Source: Pelosinus sp. UFO1 | Lineage (GTDB): Bacteria > Bacillota > Negativicutes > DSM-13327 | Direction of reading: 5' to 3' | NCBI RefSeq assembly: GCF_000725345.1 | Contig: NZ_CP008852.1 | Location: 496,001-560,000 of the forward strand | Length of the DNA: 64,000 bases | In this document: positions 36,919-47,241 of the stretch, one piece after another | Numbering within the stretch: the first letter of the stretch is position 1 | Layout: each line of letters begins with the position of its first letter | Program-made: the position numbers and the translations under genes | Notes under the pieces: model-generated | The model's database searches: none | What the model saw: only the letters and a program-made list of their open reading frames with translations | Told to the model about the DNA's origin: nothing

Positions 36919-37809
36919 ATTAAGTTTCAACAACTTACTCTAGAGGATAAGCCGCTATTTGATAGGTTCTTTAAGGAGCGGCGGTATGAAAATGCCCATT
37001 ATAATTTCACTAATTTATTTATGTGGCGCAAAGCCTACAATATAAAGTGGACAGTTGAAGGCAAATTTTTATGCGTAAAAGCCTGTTGGGAAGGGGAAAC
37101 ATTTTTTTTACCTCCATTTGGCCCAGAAGAAGGCTTAGCAGATGTAGTTGAAATAATGCTAGAGCATGCTAAGGAAGAGAATTTCCCCTTTTCGTTTCAG
37201 GGAGTAGAAGGCTATATGGTTGAGTGGCTAGAAAAGATAAAACCTGGTTATTTTAGCTGCAAGCCAGAGCGGGATAATTATGATTACGTCTATTTGGCAA
37301 AAGATCTAATTGAGCTAAAAGGGCGCAAATTTCATACTAAGAAAAATCATGTAAATAGTTTTAGAAAGACGTACAGTAACTATCAGTATGTCCCAATGAC
37401 AGCTGACATGACCCAACAGTGTATCGATTTTATGGCGGCATGGTGTGATGAACGGGGTTGTGTGAAAGGTGATAGCCTAGATTGTGAAAGAAATGCCATT
37501 GTTGATGCAATGAATCATTTTACAGTTCTTGGTTTTCAAGGGGGCGCTATTTTTATTGATGGTAAGATGGCGGCATTTACTTATGGTGAAATGAATAACA
37601 ATGATACTGCAGTGATTCACGTAGAAAAGGGCCGCAAAGAGTTTAAGGGTGTTTATGGGGTTATTAATCAAGAGTTTTGTGCTCATAACTACCAGGAGGC
37701 TCTTTACATTAACCGGGAAGAAGACATGGGAATTGAAGGTCTGAGAAAAGCGAAAGAATCCTACCATCCTGTTAAAATGGTAGAAAAATATATTGTAAAA
37801 GTTAAATAA
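36919..37809 (+). CDS. DUF2156 (lysyltransferase C-terminal-like) protein, ATT start
   Basis: 296 residues. A conserved N-terminus, KFQQLTLEDKPLFDRFF then NFTNLFMWRKAY, is typical of DUF2156 proteins, which share the GNAT-like fold of phosphatidylglycerol lysyltransferase. This segment lies upstream of the first ATG (37021). Between the in-frame stop TAG and that ATG there is no ATG, GTG or TTG. A perfect AGGAGG is correctly spaced from ATT at 36919, so ATT is the likely initiator. The family may transfer aminoacyl groups; no substrate is known. It could alternatively be a sequencing or point change from ATG. Confidence 0.8.
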   Translation: MKFQQLTLEDKPLFDRFFKERRYENAHYNFTNLFMWRKAYNIKWTVEGKFLCVKACWEGETFFLPPFGPEEGLADVVEIMLEHAKEENFPFSFQGVEGYMVEWLEKIKPGYFSCKPERDNYDYVYLAKDLIELKGRKFHTKKNHVNSFRKTYSNYQYVPMTADMTQQCIDFMAAWCDERGCVKGDSLDCERNAIVDAMNHFTVLGFQGGAIFIDGKMAAFTYGEMNNNDTAVIHVEKGRKEFKGVYGVINQEFCAHNYQEALYINREEDMGIEGLRKAKESYHPVKMVEKYIVKVK

Positions 37810-37810
37810 T

Positions 37811-37854
37811 AAAAAACGTTACATAAATTATTTTTATGTAACGTTTTTTTTGTA
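37811..37854. terminator. Terminator after the DUF2156 gene
   Basis: AAAAAACGTTACATAAA pairs with TTTATGTAACGTTTTTT, with a long T-run. It can work both ways. Confidence 0.88.
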
Positions 37855-37985
37855 TAGGTGCGGCGCTTTTTTCGTAGTATAAGAATAAAGCATTGGTTAC
37901 CATCTAAAAATATATAGATTGAAAAGCAGGAAAATTACAATATTTTATAAAAGTATGTAGTAAAGAAAAAATAAGGGGTGCAGAA

Positions 37986-39251
37986 ATGAAAAAAGTACAA
38001 TTGGCATATGGTAAAGGCAGTATTAGCATTGAGGTTCCTCAAAGAGCTGTAGTCGTTGAACCCCAGCATTTAGAAAGCTTAAAAGATGAGAAGGCAGCCG
38101 TAATCTCGGCACTGCGCCAACCAGTAGGTACTCCTCCCTTAAAAGAAATGGTGAAAGCCACTGATCGGGTAGCAATTGTAATTTCTGATATTACAAGACC
38201 AACTCCTAATCATAAATTAGTACCTTGGCTGATTGAAGAATTATCTCATGTCCCCAAGGAGAATTTTGTAGTCATTAATGGATTAGGGAGTCATCGGCAT
38301 AATACAAGAGAAGAATTGATTAGCATGTTAGGTCAGGAAGTGGTAGATACCATTCAAGTTATTAACCATGAAGCCTTTGATGATGAACAGCTAGTACATG
38401 TTGGTCGTAATAGTTATGGTTCTGAAGTTTATTTAAATAAAACCTATGTAGAAGCTGATTTTAAAATTGTAACTGGATTTATTGAACCTCATTTCTTTGC
38501 AGGCTTTTCTGGAGGTCCAAAAGGTATCAATCCTGGAATCGTTGGTATAAAAACCATTCAAGACTTTCATAATGCCGAGATGATTGGCAACCCTAAGAGT
38601 ACATGGGGCGTGATTGAAGGAAATGGCGTACAAGATGCGGCTACTCAAAACTGCTTGATGGCAAAACCTGAGTTTATGCTGAATGTTACTTTGAATGGGG
38701 ATAAAGAAATCACTAATGTATTTGCGGGTGATGTTATTGAGGCCCATCGTGTAGGCTGCGCTTTTGTAAAGAGCCATTCTATGGTTGCTGTTGATAACGC
38801 CTTTGACATTGTCATTACGACTAATGCTGGTTATCCTTTGGATCAAAACCTTTATCAAACTGTAAAAGGTATGAGTGCAGGGGCGCAAATCGTAAAAGAG
38901 GGCGGCAGCATTATTAGTGTTGCAGAATGTTCCGATGGACTTCCTAGTCACGGTAATTTTGGTCCTATCTTAAAGATGCGTAATACGCCTCAAGACTTAT
39001 TAGATATGATCAACGATCCTTCTTTTTCTATGTTTGATCAATGGGAGGCACAAGCATTAGCTATGATACAAGTGAAAGCGGATTGTTACTTGTATTCCTC
39101 CCTTGACAAGGAGACCGTAGTGGATTGCATGCTGCATCCAGTTGAAAGCATAGAAAAGACATTAGCAGATTTGATAAAAAAATACGGGCCAGACGCTAGT
39201 ATTGCCGTATTACCTTTAGGACCACTAGTCGTTCCCTATGTGGCTAAATAA
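37986..39251 (+). CDS. larA: Nickel-dependent lactate racemase LarA family
   Basis: 421 residues. Catalytic and cofactor positions are all kept with a constant offset of five from the Lactobacillus enzyme: H103, H169, K179 and H195 correspond to H108, H174, K184 and H200. K179 lies in GGPKG and is the Lys that holds the pyridinium thiocarboxylate nickel pincer. It interconverts D- and L-lactate or a related 2-hydroxyacid. No larB, larC or larE is in the window, so the cofactor must come from elsewhere. GGGG precedes the ATG. Confidence 0.92.
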   Translation: MKKVQLAYGKGSISIEVPQRAVVVEPQHLESLKDEKAAVISALRQPVGTPPLKEMVKATDRVAIVISDITRPTPNHKLVPWLIEELSHVPKENFVVINGLGSHRHNTREELISMLGQEVVDTIQVINHEAFDDEQLVHVGRNSYGSEVYLNKTYVEADFKIVTGFIEPHFFAGFSGGPKGINPGIVGIKTIQDFHNAEMIGNPKSTWGVIEGNGVQDAATQNCLMAKPEFMLNVTLNGDKEITNVFAGDVIEAHRVGCAFVKSHSMVAVDNAFDIVITTNAGYPLDQNLYQTVKGMSAGAQIVKEGGSIISVAECSDGLPSHGNFGPILKMRNTPQDLLDMINDPSFSMFDQWEAQALAMIQVKADCYLYSSLDKETVVDCMLHPVESIEKTLADLIKKYGPDASIAVLPLGPLVVPYVAK

Positions 39252-39280
39252 AAAATAGTATACGCAGAAGAGAACGGTTG

Positions 39281-39355
39281 AACCACAGAGAGACAGAGAA
39301 CACAGAGAAGAGGGGAATGGGATATGCCCTCTGTGTTCTCTGTGCATCTGTGGTT
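39281..39355. repeat. Dispersed palindromic repeat C, copy 4 (CACAGAGA subtype)
   Basis: AACCACAGAGAGACAGAGAA and a CACAGAG block face CTCTGTG and TTCTCTGTGCATCTGTGGTT. It is a diverged form in which AAAG blocks are replaced by AGAG on both arms, so pairing is preserved. Confidence 0.75.
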
Positions 39356-39407
39356 TCTTTTTAGCTCTCTAAAAAAACTAATAATATTCCTATATCTGAT
39401 CAACTGG

Positions 39408-39437
39408 GTATAGTGTCATAGGTATTGTTTCATACTA
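39408..39437 (+). promoter_or_regulatory. Sporulation-type (sigma-G/F) promoter candidate
   Basis: GTATA, 18 bases, then CATACTA, which equals the Bacillus sigma-G -10 consensus. The predicted start would leave only about 10 bases of leader before the lipoprotein ATG, close to the minimum for the GAGGTGGAG Shine-Dalgarno. The call is therefore tentative. Confidence 0.35.
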
Positions 39438-39454
39438 TGACTGAGGTGGAGTGA

Positions 39455-40453
39455 ATGGAAAATAAACATAGAGTGAAGCAGTTATTATTAGCGATTGGAG
39501 TGTTAGTCATATTAGCAGGGGGATGTTCTTTTTTGCCTTCGCCAGCTCCTAAACCTGCACCGGAAGTTCCGGCACCCAGCCCAGTTGAGCCAATACCAGG
39601 GGTAGAGCTTTTAAATGTTAACAATTATAAAAATGAACCTACCATTACAGTATGGATTGCAGATAAAGGCTATGTAGATAGGATGATGTTAGAGAAATAT
39701 TTGGAGGGGGTTCTGGCTAGGGAAATGGAGCCAAATTGGCCGATAGAAGCGTTAGCCGCGCAAGCCATTACCTCAAGGACACTAACCCTTCATGCAATTG
39801 AAGCAGGCACAATTAGGCGCTTGCACCATGCTGATGTTAGTACCTCAAAGGAAGAGCTACAAGCTTATGCACCTGAACTTGTTAATGAAAATGTCAGAGA
39901 AGCAGTACGTCGTACTCGTGGGCAGGTATTGGTATATGCTGGTGGTCTAATAAACGCTATCTATAGCTCATGTAATGGGCAAATTGCCGCCACGAAGGAA
40001 GAGAGTTTTCCGAAGGAGATTCCGACGCCTACGCCCTATTTTCAGCCCGTGACGGATCAGTGTTTTCAATACGCACCAGAAAAAGAAAAAAACTGGGAAG
40101 TCAAGATACCTGGTAATGAAGTAGCAGCTGCCATAGGTTACCGTGGTAATCCGGCAGATATTAGGATTTTAGAAAAAGGACCTTCAGGCCGTATCCTGAC
40201 CATAGGCGCAGGAAATCAAAAAATATTTGGTGCTGAATTTAGAAAGGCAGTCGGCTATGATCGGCTGCGATCCACATTAATTACAGAAATGAATTATGAT
40301 GGTCAAAATTTTGTATTTAAGGGCATGGGCTGGGGTAATGGTGTAGGGCTGTGTCAATGGGGGGCCTATACTTACGCAGAGCAAGGGAAAACAGCAGAGG
40401 ATATTGTAAAAGCTTATTATGTCGGAGCAGATGTAATAAAATTGTGGCAATAA
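39455..40453 (+). CDS. SpoIID/LytB-domain lipoprotein
   Basis: 332 residues. It has a lipoprotein signal peptide with lipobox LAGGC, Cys24, followed by a Pro/Ala-rich linker of about 25 residues. The SpoIID/LytB domain follows with the catalytic-Glu block YLEGVLAREMEPNWPIEALAAQA and the C-terminal signature GWGNGVGLCQWGA. In canonical members that signature reads GHGVGMSQ; here His is Asn and Ser is Cys. Relatives are lytic transglycosylases or amidase enhancers acting on peptidoglycan, SpoIID during engulfment. Membrane-anchored outside the cytoplasmic membrane. Confidence 0.88.
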   Translation: MENKHRVKQLLLAIGVLVILAGGCSFLPSPAPKPAPEVPAPSPVEPIPGVELLNVNNYKNEPTITVWIADKGYVDRMMLEKYLEGVLAREMEPNWPIEALAAQAITSRTLTLHAIEAGTIRRLHHADVSTSKEELQAYAPELVNENVREAVRRTRGQVLVYAGGLINAIYSSCNGQIAATKEESFPKEIPTPTPYFQPVTDQCFQYAPEKEKNWEVKIPGNEVAAAIGYRGNPADIRILEKGPSGRILTIGAGNQKIFGAEFRKAVGYDRLRSTLITEMNYDGQNFVFKGMGWGNGVGLCQWGAYTYAEQGKTAEDIVKAYYVGADVIKLWQ

Positions 40454-40808
40454 GAAGCGGATTTAAAGTAATTTTTTAAAAACTGTATGTATATACTAAT
40501 AGTGGAGAGGCAGTCATATGGCACCTCATCCATATAGGCGCCGCAGTTCCTTTTTAAAAGGGATTGCGGCGCTACGGCATTTTATAAGATCGATTAGGTA
40601 ATAAATAGGTTTCAACAGATTTATTATCTCTTAACTTTTGGCTAGAGAGGTTTAGAAAAAATTGGTGTTTTGGAGAAAAGGATTGGTTAAATTGTAAATC
40701 TTTAGCAGGAATTAATGCGTTCTTATGGAACTTATTATAGATAACTTACTATCGGATGCTGAAAAATAGAGATAAAGAAGGTCCGGCAGCAAAAGGGAGA
40801 TGGCGACA
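40454..40808. other. Gene-free region before the chemoreceptor gene
   Basis: 355 bases without a supportable gene. One strong hairpin, GGCGCCGCA/TGCGGCGCT with inner CCTTT/AAAGG (40537-40573), probably ends the SpoIID/LytB transcript, although the T-run is poor. The rest is AT-rich with nothing recognisable. Confidence 0.6.
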
Positions 40809-41678
40809 ATGGCTGACTATATAATAACCTCGGAAATGGCAGGCTCTTTAGCTCAGTTTATTTATCAAAATACAAACTATCATATCATCATTTGTAACCA
40901 AGATGCTATGATTGTCGGGGATTCTGACGGTGGAAAACGACTTGGAACAAAACACGAAGGGTCACAAAAAATCCTTAGTGGGCATTTGGATGAATATGTA
41001 GTAACTACGGCAGATGTGCAAAAAAATCCAACCTTAAAGGAAGGGCAAAATTATCCAATTGAGGTAGATGGACAGAGGGTGGGTACTTTTGCAATTGCTG
41101 GTCAGTTAGATTATGTCCGTCCCATCGCTAAGGTTGTGGTAGCTTTGCTTAGTAGTCGCTTAAAGCAGGCAAAACAAATCGAAATTGTACAGGGAGTCGC
41201 CCACGCTGTTTCGCGGAATGTAGAACAGGCTGTTGCTGCTATCGAAGGTATTTCTGCATCTTCTCAAGAATTGGCTGCCAATACGGAAAGCGTAGTAAAT
41301 GTTTCTCATGACTCAGTTAGAAGGGTAAAGGACACAGGCAAGATACTTGATATGAGTCGTAAAATTGCTACCCAAACAAAGCTATTGAGTTTAAATGCTT
41401 CTATTGAAGCCGCTAGGGCGGGGAATTATGGTAGAGGTTTTGCCGTTGTAGCACAAGAAATGCAAAACCTAGCTCAAAATAGTGCCGATGCAACCGAAAA
41501 TATCAATAAAATTTTGCAAGAGATACAAGAGTCCATTCAAAAAGTGATTGATGGTATTAATCAGTCTGCTGTAATTTCCAATAAGCAAGCAGGGACAATG
41601 CAAGATATTATTAAAGTCGTACAGGATGTACAAACATCTTCTGCTGATTTGGTAGCGGCCTTTGAAAGAAATGAATGA
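40809..41678 (+). CDS. Soluble chemoreceptor with diacid-recognition-like N-terminus
   Basis: About 289 residues from ATG 40809, which stands 9 bases after GGGAG; ATG 40800 abuts the site. The first 130 residues resemble the sugar-diacid recognition domain of CdaR-type regulators ([28 protein letters not shown]). The rest is a short methyl-accepting signalling domain whose hairpin tip is [24 protein letters not shown]. There is no membrane segment, so it would sense an intracellular ligand and act on CheA. No che genes are nearby. Confidence 0.82.
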   Translation: MADYIITSEMAGSLAQFIYQNTNYHIIICNQDAMIVGDSDGGKRLGTKHEGSQKILSGHLDEYVVTTADVQKNPTLKEGQNYPIEVDGQRVGTFAIAGQLDYVRPIAKVVVALLSSRLKQAKQIEIVQGVAHAVSRNVEQAVAAIEGISASSQELAANTESVVNVSHDSVRRVKDTGKILDMSRKIATQTKLLSLNASIEAARAGNYGRGFAVVAQEMQNLAQNSADATENINKILQEIQESIQKVIDGINQSAVISNKQAGTMQDIIKVVQDVQTSSADLVAAFERNE

Positions 41679-41773
41679 TAAATTGATGCCAGGCTAAAAA
41701 AACATATTTTAGACATTCTTTTACATACTATAGTAATAGAGCGCGAGCTGTATAACAGACTATTATCTGCAAA

Positions 41774-41818
41774 AGCGCCGCTTGTCTGGTAAGCACAGGC
41801 AGGAGGCGCTATATTTTT
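41774..41818 (+). terminator. Terminator after the chemoreceptor gene
   Basis: AGCGCC pairs with GGCGCT, enclosing CTTGTCTG/CAGGCAGG, and is followed by TATATTTTTTT. Confidence 0.8.
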
Positions 41819-41897
41819 TTATGATAAAATCGTCACCTTTAGTTGCAATATTTGCTGAGTACGCTATAATATATTTCAGGTTGACAAGGGAGATAAT

Positions 41898-42338
41898 ATG
41901 AAAAATGTTGTAGTTACGATAATTGGCACACAAAAGGATGAGCAAAAGGAAGAATCACGGATTGAACTGATCACTTTAGGTCGCTGTTATAGTAAAAATG
42001 GTGTAAACTATATCTTGTATAAAGATAGCGAAATATCAGGTCTTGAAGGTGTCACCACAATGCTAAAAGTGTACGATAAACAGGTGACACTAGTAAGAAC
42101 GGGCAGCGTAGAGCATAAACAAGACTTTCGGTTGGGCGAAAAAAGCCGTAGCGCATATGTTACGCCTTATGGTACTATGCAAATGAGTATAGTGACAAAC
42201 AGCCTGGAGATAACCTCAGATAGTATTACTGGAATTAAAGATCTAGATATTAGTTATGAATTAGAAATGAACGGACAATGGCAAAGCGCTAATACCTTGT
42301 CTATCAGCATACGGGAGGAAAGCAAACGTGGATATTAA
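41898..42338 (+). CDS. DUF1934 (YwiB-like) protein
   Basis: 146 residues of beta-rich sequence, matching the YwiB/DUF1934 calycin-like family (GVNYILYKDSE, TTMLKVYDKQVTLVRTG). In Bacillus subtilis ywiB is next to argS, and here it overlaps argS by 11 bases. The function is unknown; the steady linkage suggests co-expression. AGGGAG precedes the ATG. Confidence 0.85.
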   Translation: MKNVVVTIIGTQKDEQKEESRIELITLGRCYSKNGVNYILYKDSEISGLEGVTTMLKVYDKQVTLVRTGSVEHKQDFRLGEKSRSAYVTPYGTMQMSIVTNSLEITSDSITGIKDLDISYELEMNGQWQSANTLSISIREESKRGY

Positions 42339-43992
42339 AGATTTATTGCAGACGGCAATTTACCAAGCAGCTCATAAAGCCATTGCTGATGGTGTATTTG
42401 CAGATCATGAGTTACCTCAAGTTATCTTAGAGGTGCCACCTAAAAAAGAATTTGGTGATTTTGCTACGAATTTTGCAATGCAGGCAGCTAGAGGAGCGAA
42501 AACCAATCCAAGGGTCATTGCCGAGGCCATTGTAGAACGAATGAATGAAACATGGATGGAAAAAGCCGTTATTGCTGGTCCTGGTTTTATTAATTTTTAT
42601 TTAAAAACAGACTGGTTATATACTATGTTGGCAGATGTGTTAACTCAGGGTGAAAATTATGGGAACAGCCAAGCTGGTGGGAAAGAAAAAATTCAGGTGG
42701 AATTTGTCAGCGCAAATCCAACTGGACCACTTCATGTAGGTCATGGACGTGGCGCAGCAGTCGGAAGTGCATTGGTTAATTTATTAAAAGCTGCAGGTTA
42801 TGATGTAGCGAGTGAATACTATATTAATGATGCTGGTAATCAAATTGATAATTTAGCTGCATCTGTTCATGCTCGCTATTTAGAACTCTTACGTCAGGAA
42901 GTTGATTTTCCCGAAAATGGATACCATGGTGAGGATATTATTGACACGGCTAAAGGTATTATTGATCGAGAAGGAGATGCCTATCTGGCCTTTTCTGTAG
43001 AGGAACGATTAACCAAATTTAAAGAAATCGCATTACAGGAAAAATTAGCGGCGCTAAAAGCTGATCTAGCCTCTTTTAATGTATACTTTGATGTATGGTT
43101 TAGCGAATGTACCTTGCATCAAAATGGTGCATTAGAAAAGACTTGTCAAGTTCTAAAAGATAATGGTTCTATCTATGAACATGATGGGGCTCTTTGGTTA
43201 AAATCCACAGCCTATGGGGATGATAAAGACCGAGTGGTAATTCGGGATAATAAAATTCCTACTTATTTAGCTGCTGATATTGCCTATCATCGCAATAAAT
43301 TAGAGCGAGGGTTTAAGCAACTCATTAATATTTGGGGTGCTGACCATCATGGGTACATATGCCGTGTGAAAGCTGCTATTGGCTCCTTGGGGTATTCTCC
43401 TGAACAATTAGAAGTTCTAATTGTACAAATGGTGAGTTTATACAGAGGCGGTCAATTGGTTAAGATGTCAAAACGCACAGGTCAAAGTGTTACATTAACA
43501 GAACTGATTGAAGAAGTTGGCACAGATGCTGCAAGATTCTTCTTTATTATGCGTTCTCTTGATAGCCAATTGGATTTTGATCTTGACTTGGCGAAATCTA
43601 CATCAAACGAAAATCCAGTCTATTATATTCAATACGCTTATGCACGAATTGCTAGCATATTCCGTCAAGCTACAGAAGATGGTATCACGCTTGGTGAGAT
43701 TGATTATAGTAAATTAAATTTCCTAACAACGGAATGTGAGATCGATTTGATTAAAAAGTTGGGTGAATACAAAGAAGAAATAATTGATGCAGCAAAAGAA
43801 CGGGCACCACACCGTATTGCTCGATACGTACATGACTTAGCAGGACAATTTCATACTTTTTATAACCAATGCCGTATTAAGGGTGTGGATCGTGATTTAC
43901 AATTAGCGCGAATGGGTTTAGCCTTGGCTGTACAAACAACCATTCGTCATGCACTCAATATTTTAGGAATCAGTGCTCCAGAGAAAATGTAG
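42328..43992 (+). CDS. argS: Arginyl-tRNA synthetase
   Basis: 554 residues. It has an N-terminal Arg-S additional domain (residues 1-90), then the HIGH-like HVGHGRGA and the KMSKS-like KMSKRTGQS. The catalytic core and DALR anticodon-binding C-terminus follow. It charges tRNA-Arg. GTG start after GGGAGGAAAG, overlapping the DUF1934 gene. Confidence 0.96.
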   Translation: MDIKDLLQTAIYQAAHKAIADGVFADHELPQVILEVPPKKEFGDFATNFAMQAARGAKTNPRVIAEAIVERMNETWMEKAVIAGPGFINFYLKTDWLYTMLADVLTQGENYGNSQAGGKEKIQVEFVSANPTGPLHVGHGRGAAVGSALVNLLKAAGYDVASEYYINDAGNQIDNLAASVHARYLELLRQEVDFPENGYHGEDIIDTAKGIIDREGDAYLAFSVEERLTKFKEIALQEKLAALKADLASFNVYFDVWFSECTLHQNGALEKTCQVLKDNGSIYEHDGALWLKSTAYGDDKDRVVIRDNKIPTYLAADIAYHRNKLERGFKQLINIWGADHHGYICRVKAAIGSLGYSPEQLEVLIVQMVSLYRGGQLVKMSKRTGQSVTLTELIEEVGTDAARFFFIMRSLDSQLDFDLDLAKSTSNENPVYYIQYAYARIASIFRQATEDGITLGEIDYSKLNFLTTECEIDLIKKLGEYKEEIIDAAKERAPHRIARYVHDLAGQFHTFYNQCRIKGVDRDLQLARMGLALAVQTTIRHALNILGISAPEKM

Positions 43993-44115
43993 CATTTAAA
44001 GCAATATTAAAAGAGGAGTTTCCTCTTGCTTGGTGAATAATACCAGCAAAAATAAGTTAAACTGGTGTTTAAATAAAAATACAAATTAGACGCTAAGTGC
44101 GGAAGGAATAAATAT

Positions 44116-44481
44116 ATGACAGAAATGATGAAACAAGTCTCAGAGGTAGAATTGGCTTATAAAATTTTGCAAAAAACAGGACACTCTATGTATTTTAGAG
44201 ATTTAATAACAGAGGTTTTAGAGCTTAAGGGACGCAGAATTCATTCTTTGGCTCATGCCATGTCCGAAGTGCATACACAAATCAATATGGATAGCCGATT
44301 TGTTCATATGGGAAAAGGTATGTGGGGTCTTATGGACTGGTCGCCTCAACAATTAAGCGCTCACTCCAATGATGAAAACGAGAGTGTAACTAGTTCTTTT
44401 TCATCTCGCCGAGAAAAACTTTTTGAAGAAATCCAGCAAGAATATGTTGCAGCTTCAACAGAGCCTGGTGAGCGAGAATAA
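44116..44481 (+). CDS. rpoE: RNA polymerase delta subunit, short-tailed
   Basis: 121 residues. Residues 5-80 form the HARE-HTH domain (ELAYKILQKTGHSMYFRDLITEVL and FVHMGKGMWGL as separate blocks). The Bacillus delta subunit has a long, very acidic tail of about 80 residues; here the tail is about 40 residues and only mildly acidic, with Ser-rich and Arg residues. It lies between argS and pyrG as in Bacillus. It probably modulates promoter complex stability, although without the poly-acidic tail the mode may differ. Confidence 0.88.
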   Translation: MTEMMKQVSEVELAYKILQKTGHSMYFRDLITEVLELKGRRIHSLAHAMSEVHTQINMDSRFVHMGKGMWGLMDWSPQQLSAHSNDENESVTSSFSSRREKLFEEIQQEYVAASTEPGERE

Positions 44482-44485
44482 ATAC

Positions 44486-44514
44486 TTGACACTGCCCTTT
44501 AGTAAGGATAAAAT
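44486..44514 (+). promoter_or_regulatory. Vegetative promoter of pyrG
   Basis: TTGACA, 17 bases, TAAAAT: a near-consensus sigma-A promoter beginning 5 bases after the rpoE stop. Transcription would start near 44521. The initial GGGC run used for reiterative control of Bacillus pyrG is not seen. Confidence 0.8.
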
Positions 44515-44575
44515 GATTGGCGTACTTGAACTAAATATGGGCGTATAAATAATAGAACTGTTAAAGGCATTTTAG

Positions 44576-46198
<1,623 letters not shown>

Positions 46199-46202
46199 AA
46201 AG

Positions 46203-46241
46203 AAGCAACTGTTGGACGATTTGTCGACAGTTGCTTTTTCC
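46203..46241 (+). terminator. Terminator after pyrG
   Basis: AAGCAACTGT pairs with ACAGTTGCTT and is followed by TTTC. Confidence 0.85.
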
Positions 46242-46290
46242 TATACCTATAGACTTACAGTATTAGGGTTAGACAATAAGGAGGATCCTC

Positions 46291-47241
46291 ATGTATAAAA
46301 AATCAGTTATGGTTGTAATTGGCATATTTGTAGTACTTTCCCTTGTCGGTTTAGCATCTATGGCAAACAGTGCAAAGGAACGGGGAAAGGCAAATCATTC
46401 TGGTAAAATCGCCATCATCCACGTTGAAGGTGTTATTTTAGGCGGTCGAGGGCAAAGCACTGTACTTTTTGAACAAGGTGGTACCGACCAAGTCATTAAG
46501 CAAATCCATGAAGCAAGAGATGACAAAGACGTACAAGCTGTGGTTCTCAGGATTAATAGTCCAGGTGGCAGCGCAGCAGCTTCTCAAGAAGTAGGAGAAG
46601 AACTTAAAAAACTGCGGGCTCAAGGTAAAGTAGTGGTGACTTCTATGGGGGATGTTGCAGCCTCGGGAGGATATTGGCTGGCAGCTTGTACGGATAAAAT
46701 TTATGCAAATCCTACAACGATGACCGGTAGTATCGGAGTCTATATGCCTTATGCAAATTGGGAAGAGTTATATAAAAAAGTTGGTATTTATCAAGAGAAA
46801 ATTAAAAGTGGTCCTCATAAAGATATTATGTCTCCTGAACGACAAATGACACAGGAAGAGCGAGAAATCATTCAAACTATGGTGAATGATATTTACAATC
46901 AGTTTGTGGAAGTTGTAGCTGAAGGGCGTAAGATGGACAAGGACCAGGTGCGGAAGTTAGCTGATGGACGTATTTATACAGGAAATCAAGGGAAGCAATT
47001 AGGTTTGGTTGACGAATTAGGCAATATGTATGATGCCATTGATGGGGCCGCACAGTTGGCGGGTATTGTGGGAAAACCAGAAATAAAGGAGCTTGGCAAA
47101 CAAACCCCTTGGCAAATGCTCTTTGGACCTAGTGAAAAGGTAAGTACTTTGCTAGAACAGTTTTTGTTTAAAAAAGCACAAAATGAGTTAAGTTCTGGCA
47201 TTCCTTTGGAAGCTTCGCCAGAAAAATGGCAGGTGAAGTAA
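46291..47241 (+). CDS. sppA: Signal peptide peptidase SppA
   Basis: 316 residues. It has one N-terminal membrane anchor (residues 4-24) and then an S49 protease domain facing outward. The Ser-Lys dyad S125 (VAASGGYWLAA) and K177 (SGPHKDIMSP) is 52 residues apart, exactly as in Bacillus SppA. It degrades leftover signal peptides. AAGGAGG precedes the ATG. It abuts the Yip1-family gene (stop then ATG directly), so the two are co-transcribed. Confidence 0.93.
   Translation: MYKKSVMVVIGIFVVLSLVGLASMANSAKERGKANHSGKIAIIHVEGVILGGRGQSTVLFEQGGTDQVIKQIHEARDDKDVQAVVLRINSPGGSAAASQEVGEELKKLRAQGKVVVTSMGDVAASGGYWLAACTDKIYANPTTMTGSIGVYMPYANWEELYKKVGIYQEKIKSGPHKDIMSPERQMTQEEREIIQTMVNDIYNQFVEVVAEGRKMDKDQVRKLADGRIYTGNQGKQLGLVDELGNMYDAIDGAAQLAGIVGKPEIKELGKQTPWQMLFGPSEKVSTLLEQFLFKKAQNELSSGIPLEASPEKWQVK

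Noticed and set aside
44515-44525. GGGC-type reiterative transcription start as in Bacillus pyrG
   Set aside because: The predicted initial sequence is GGCG or CGTA, not GGGC, and no matching attenuator hairpin precedes pyrG.
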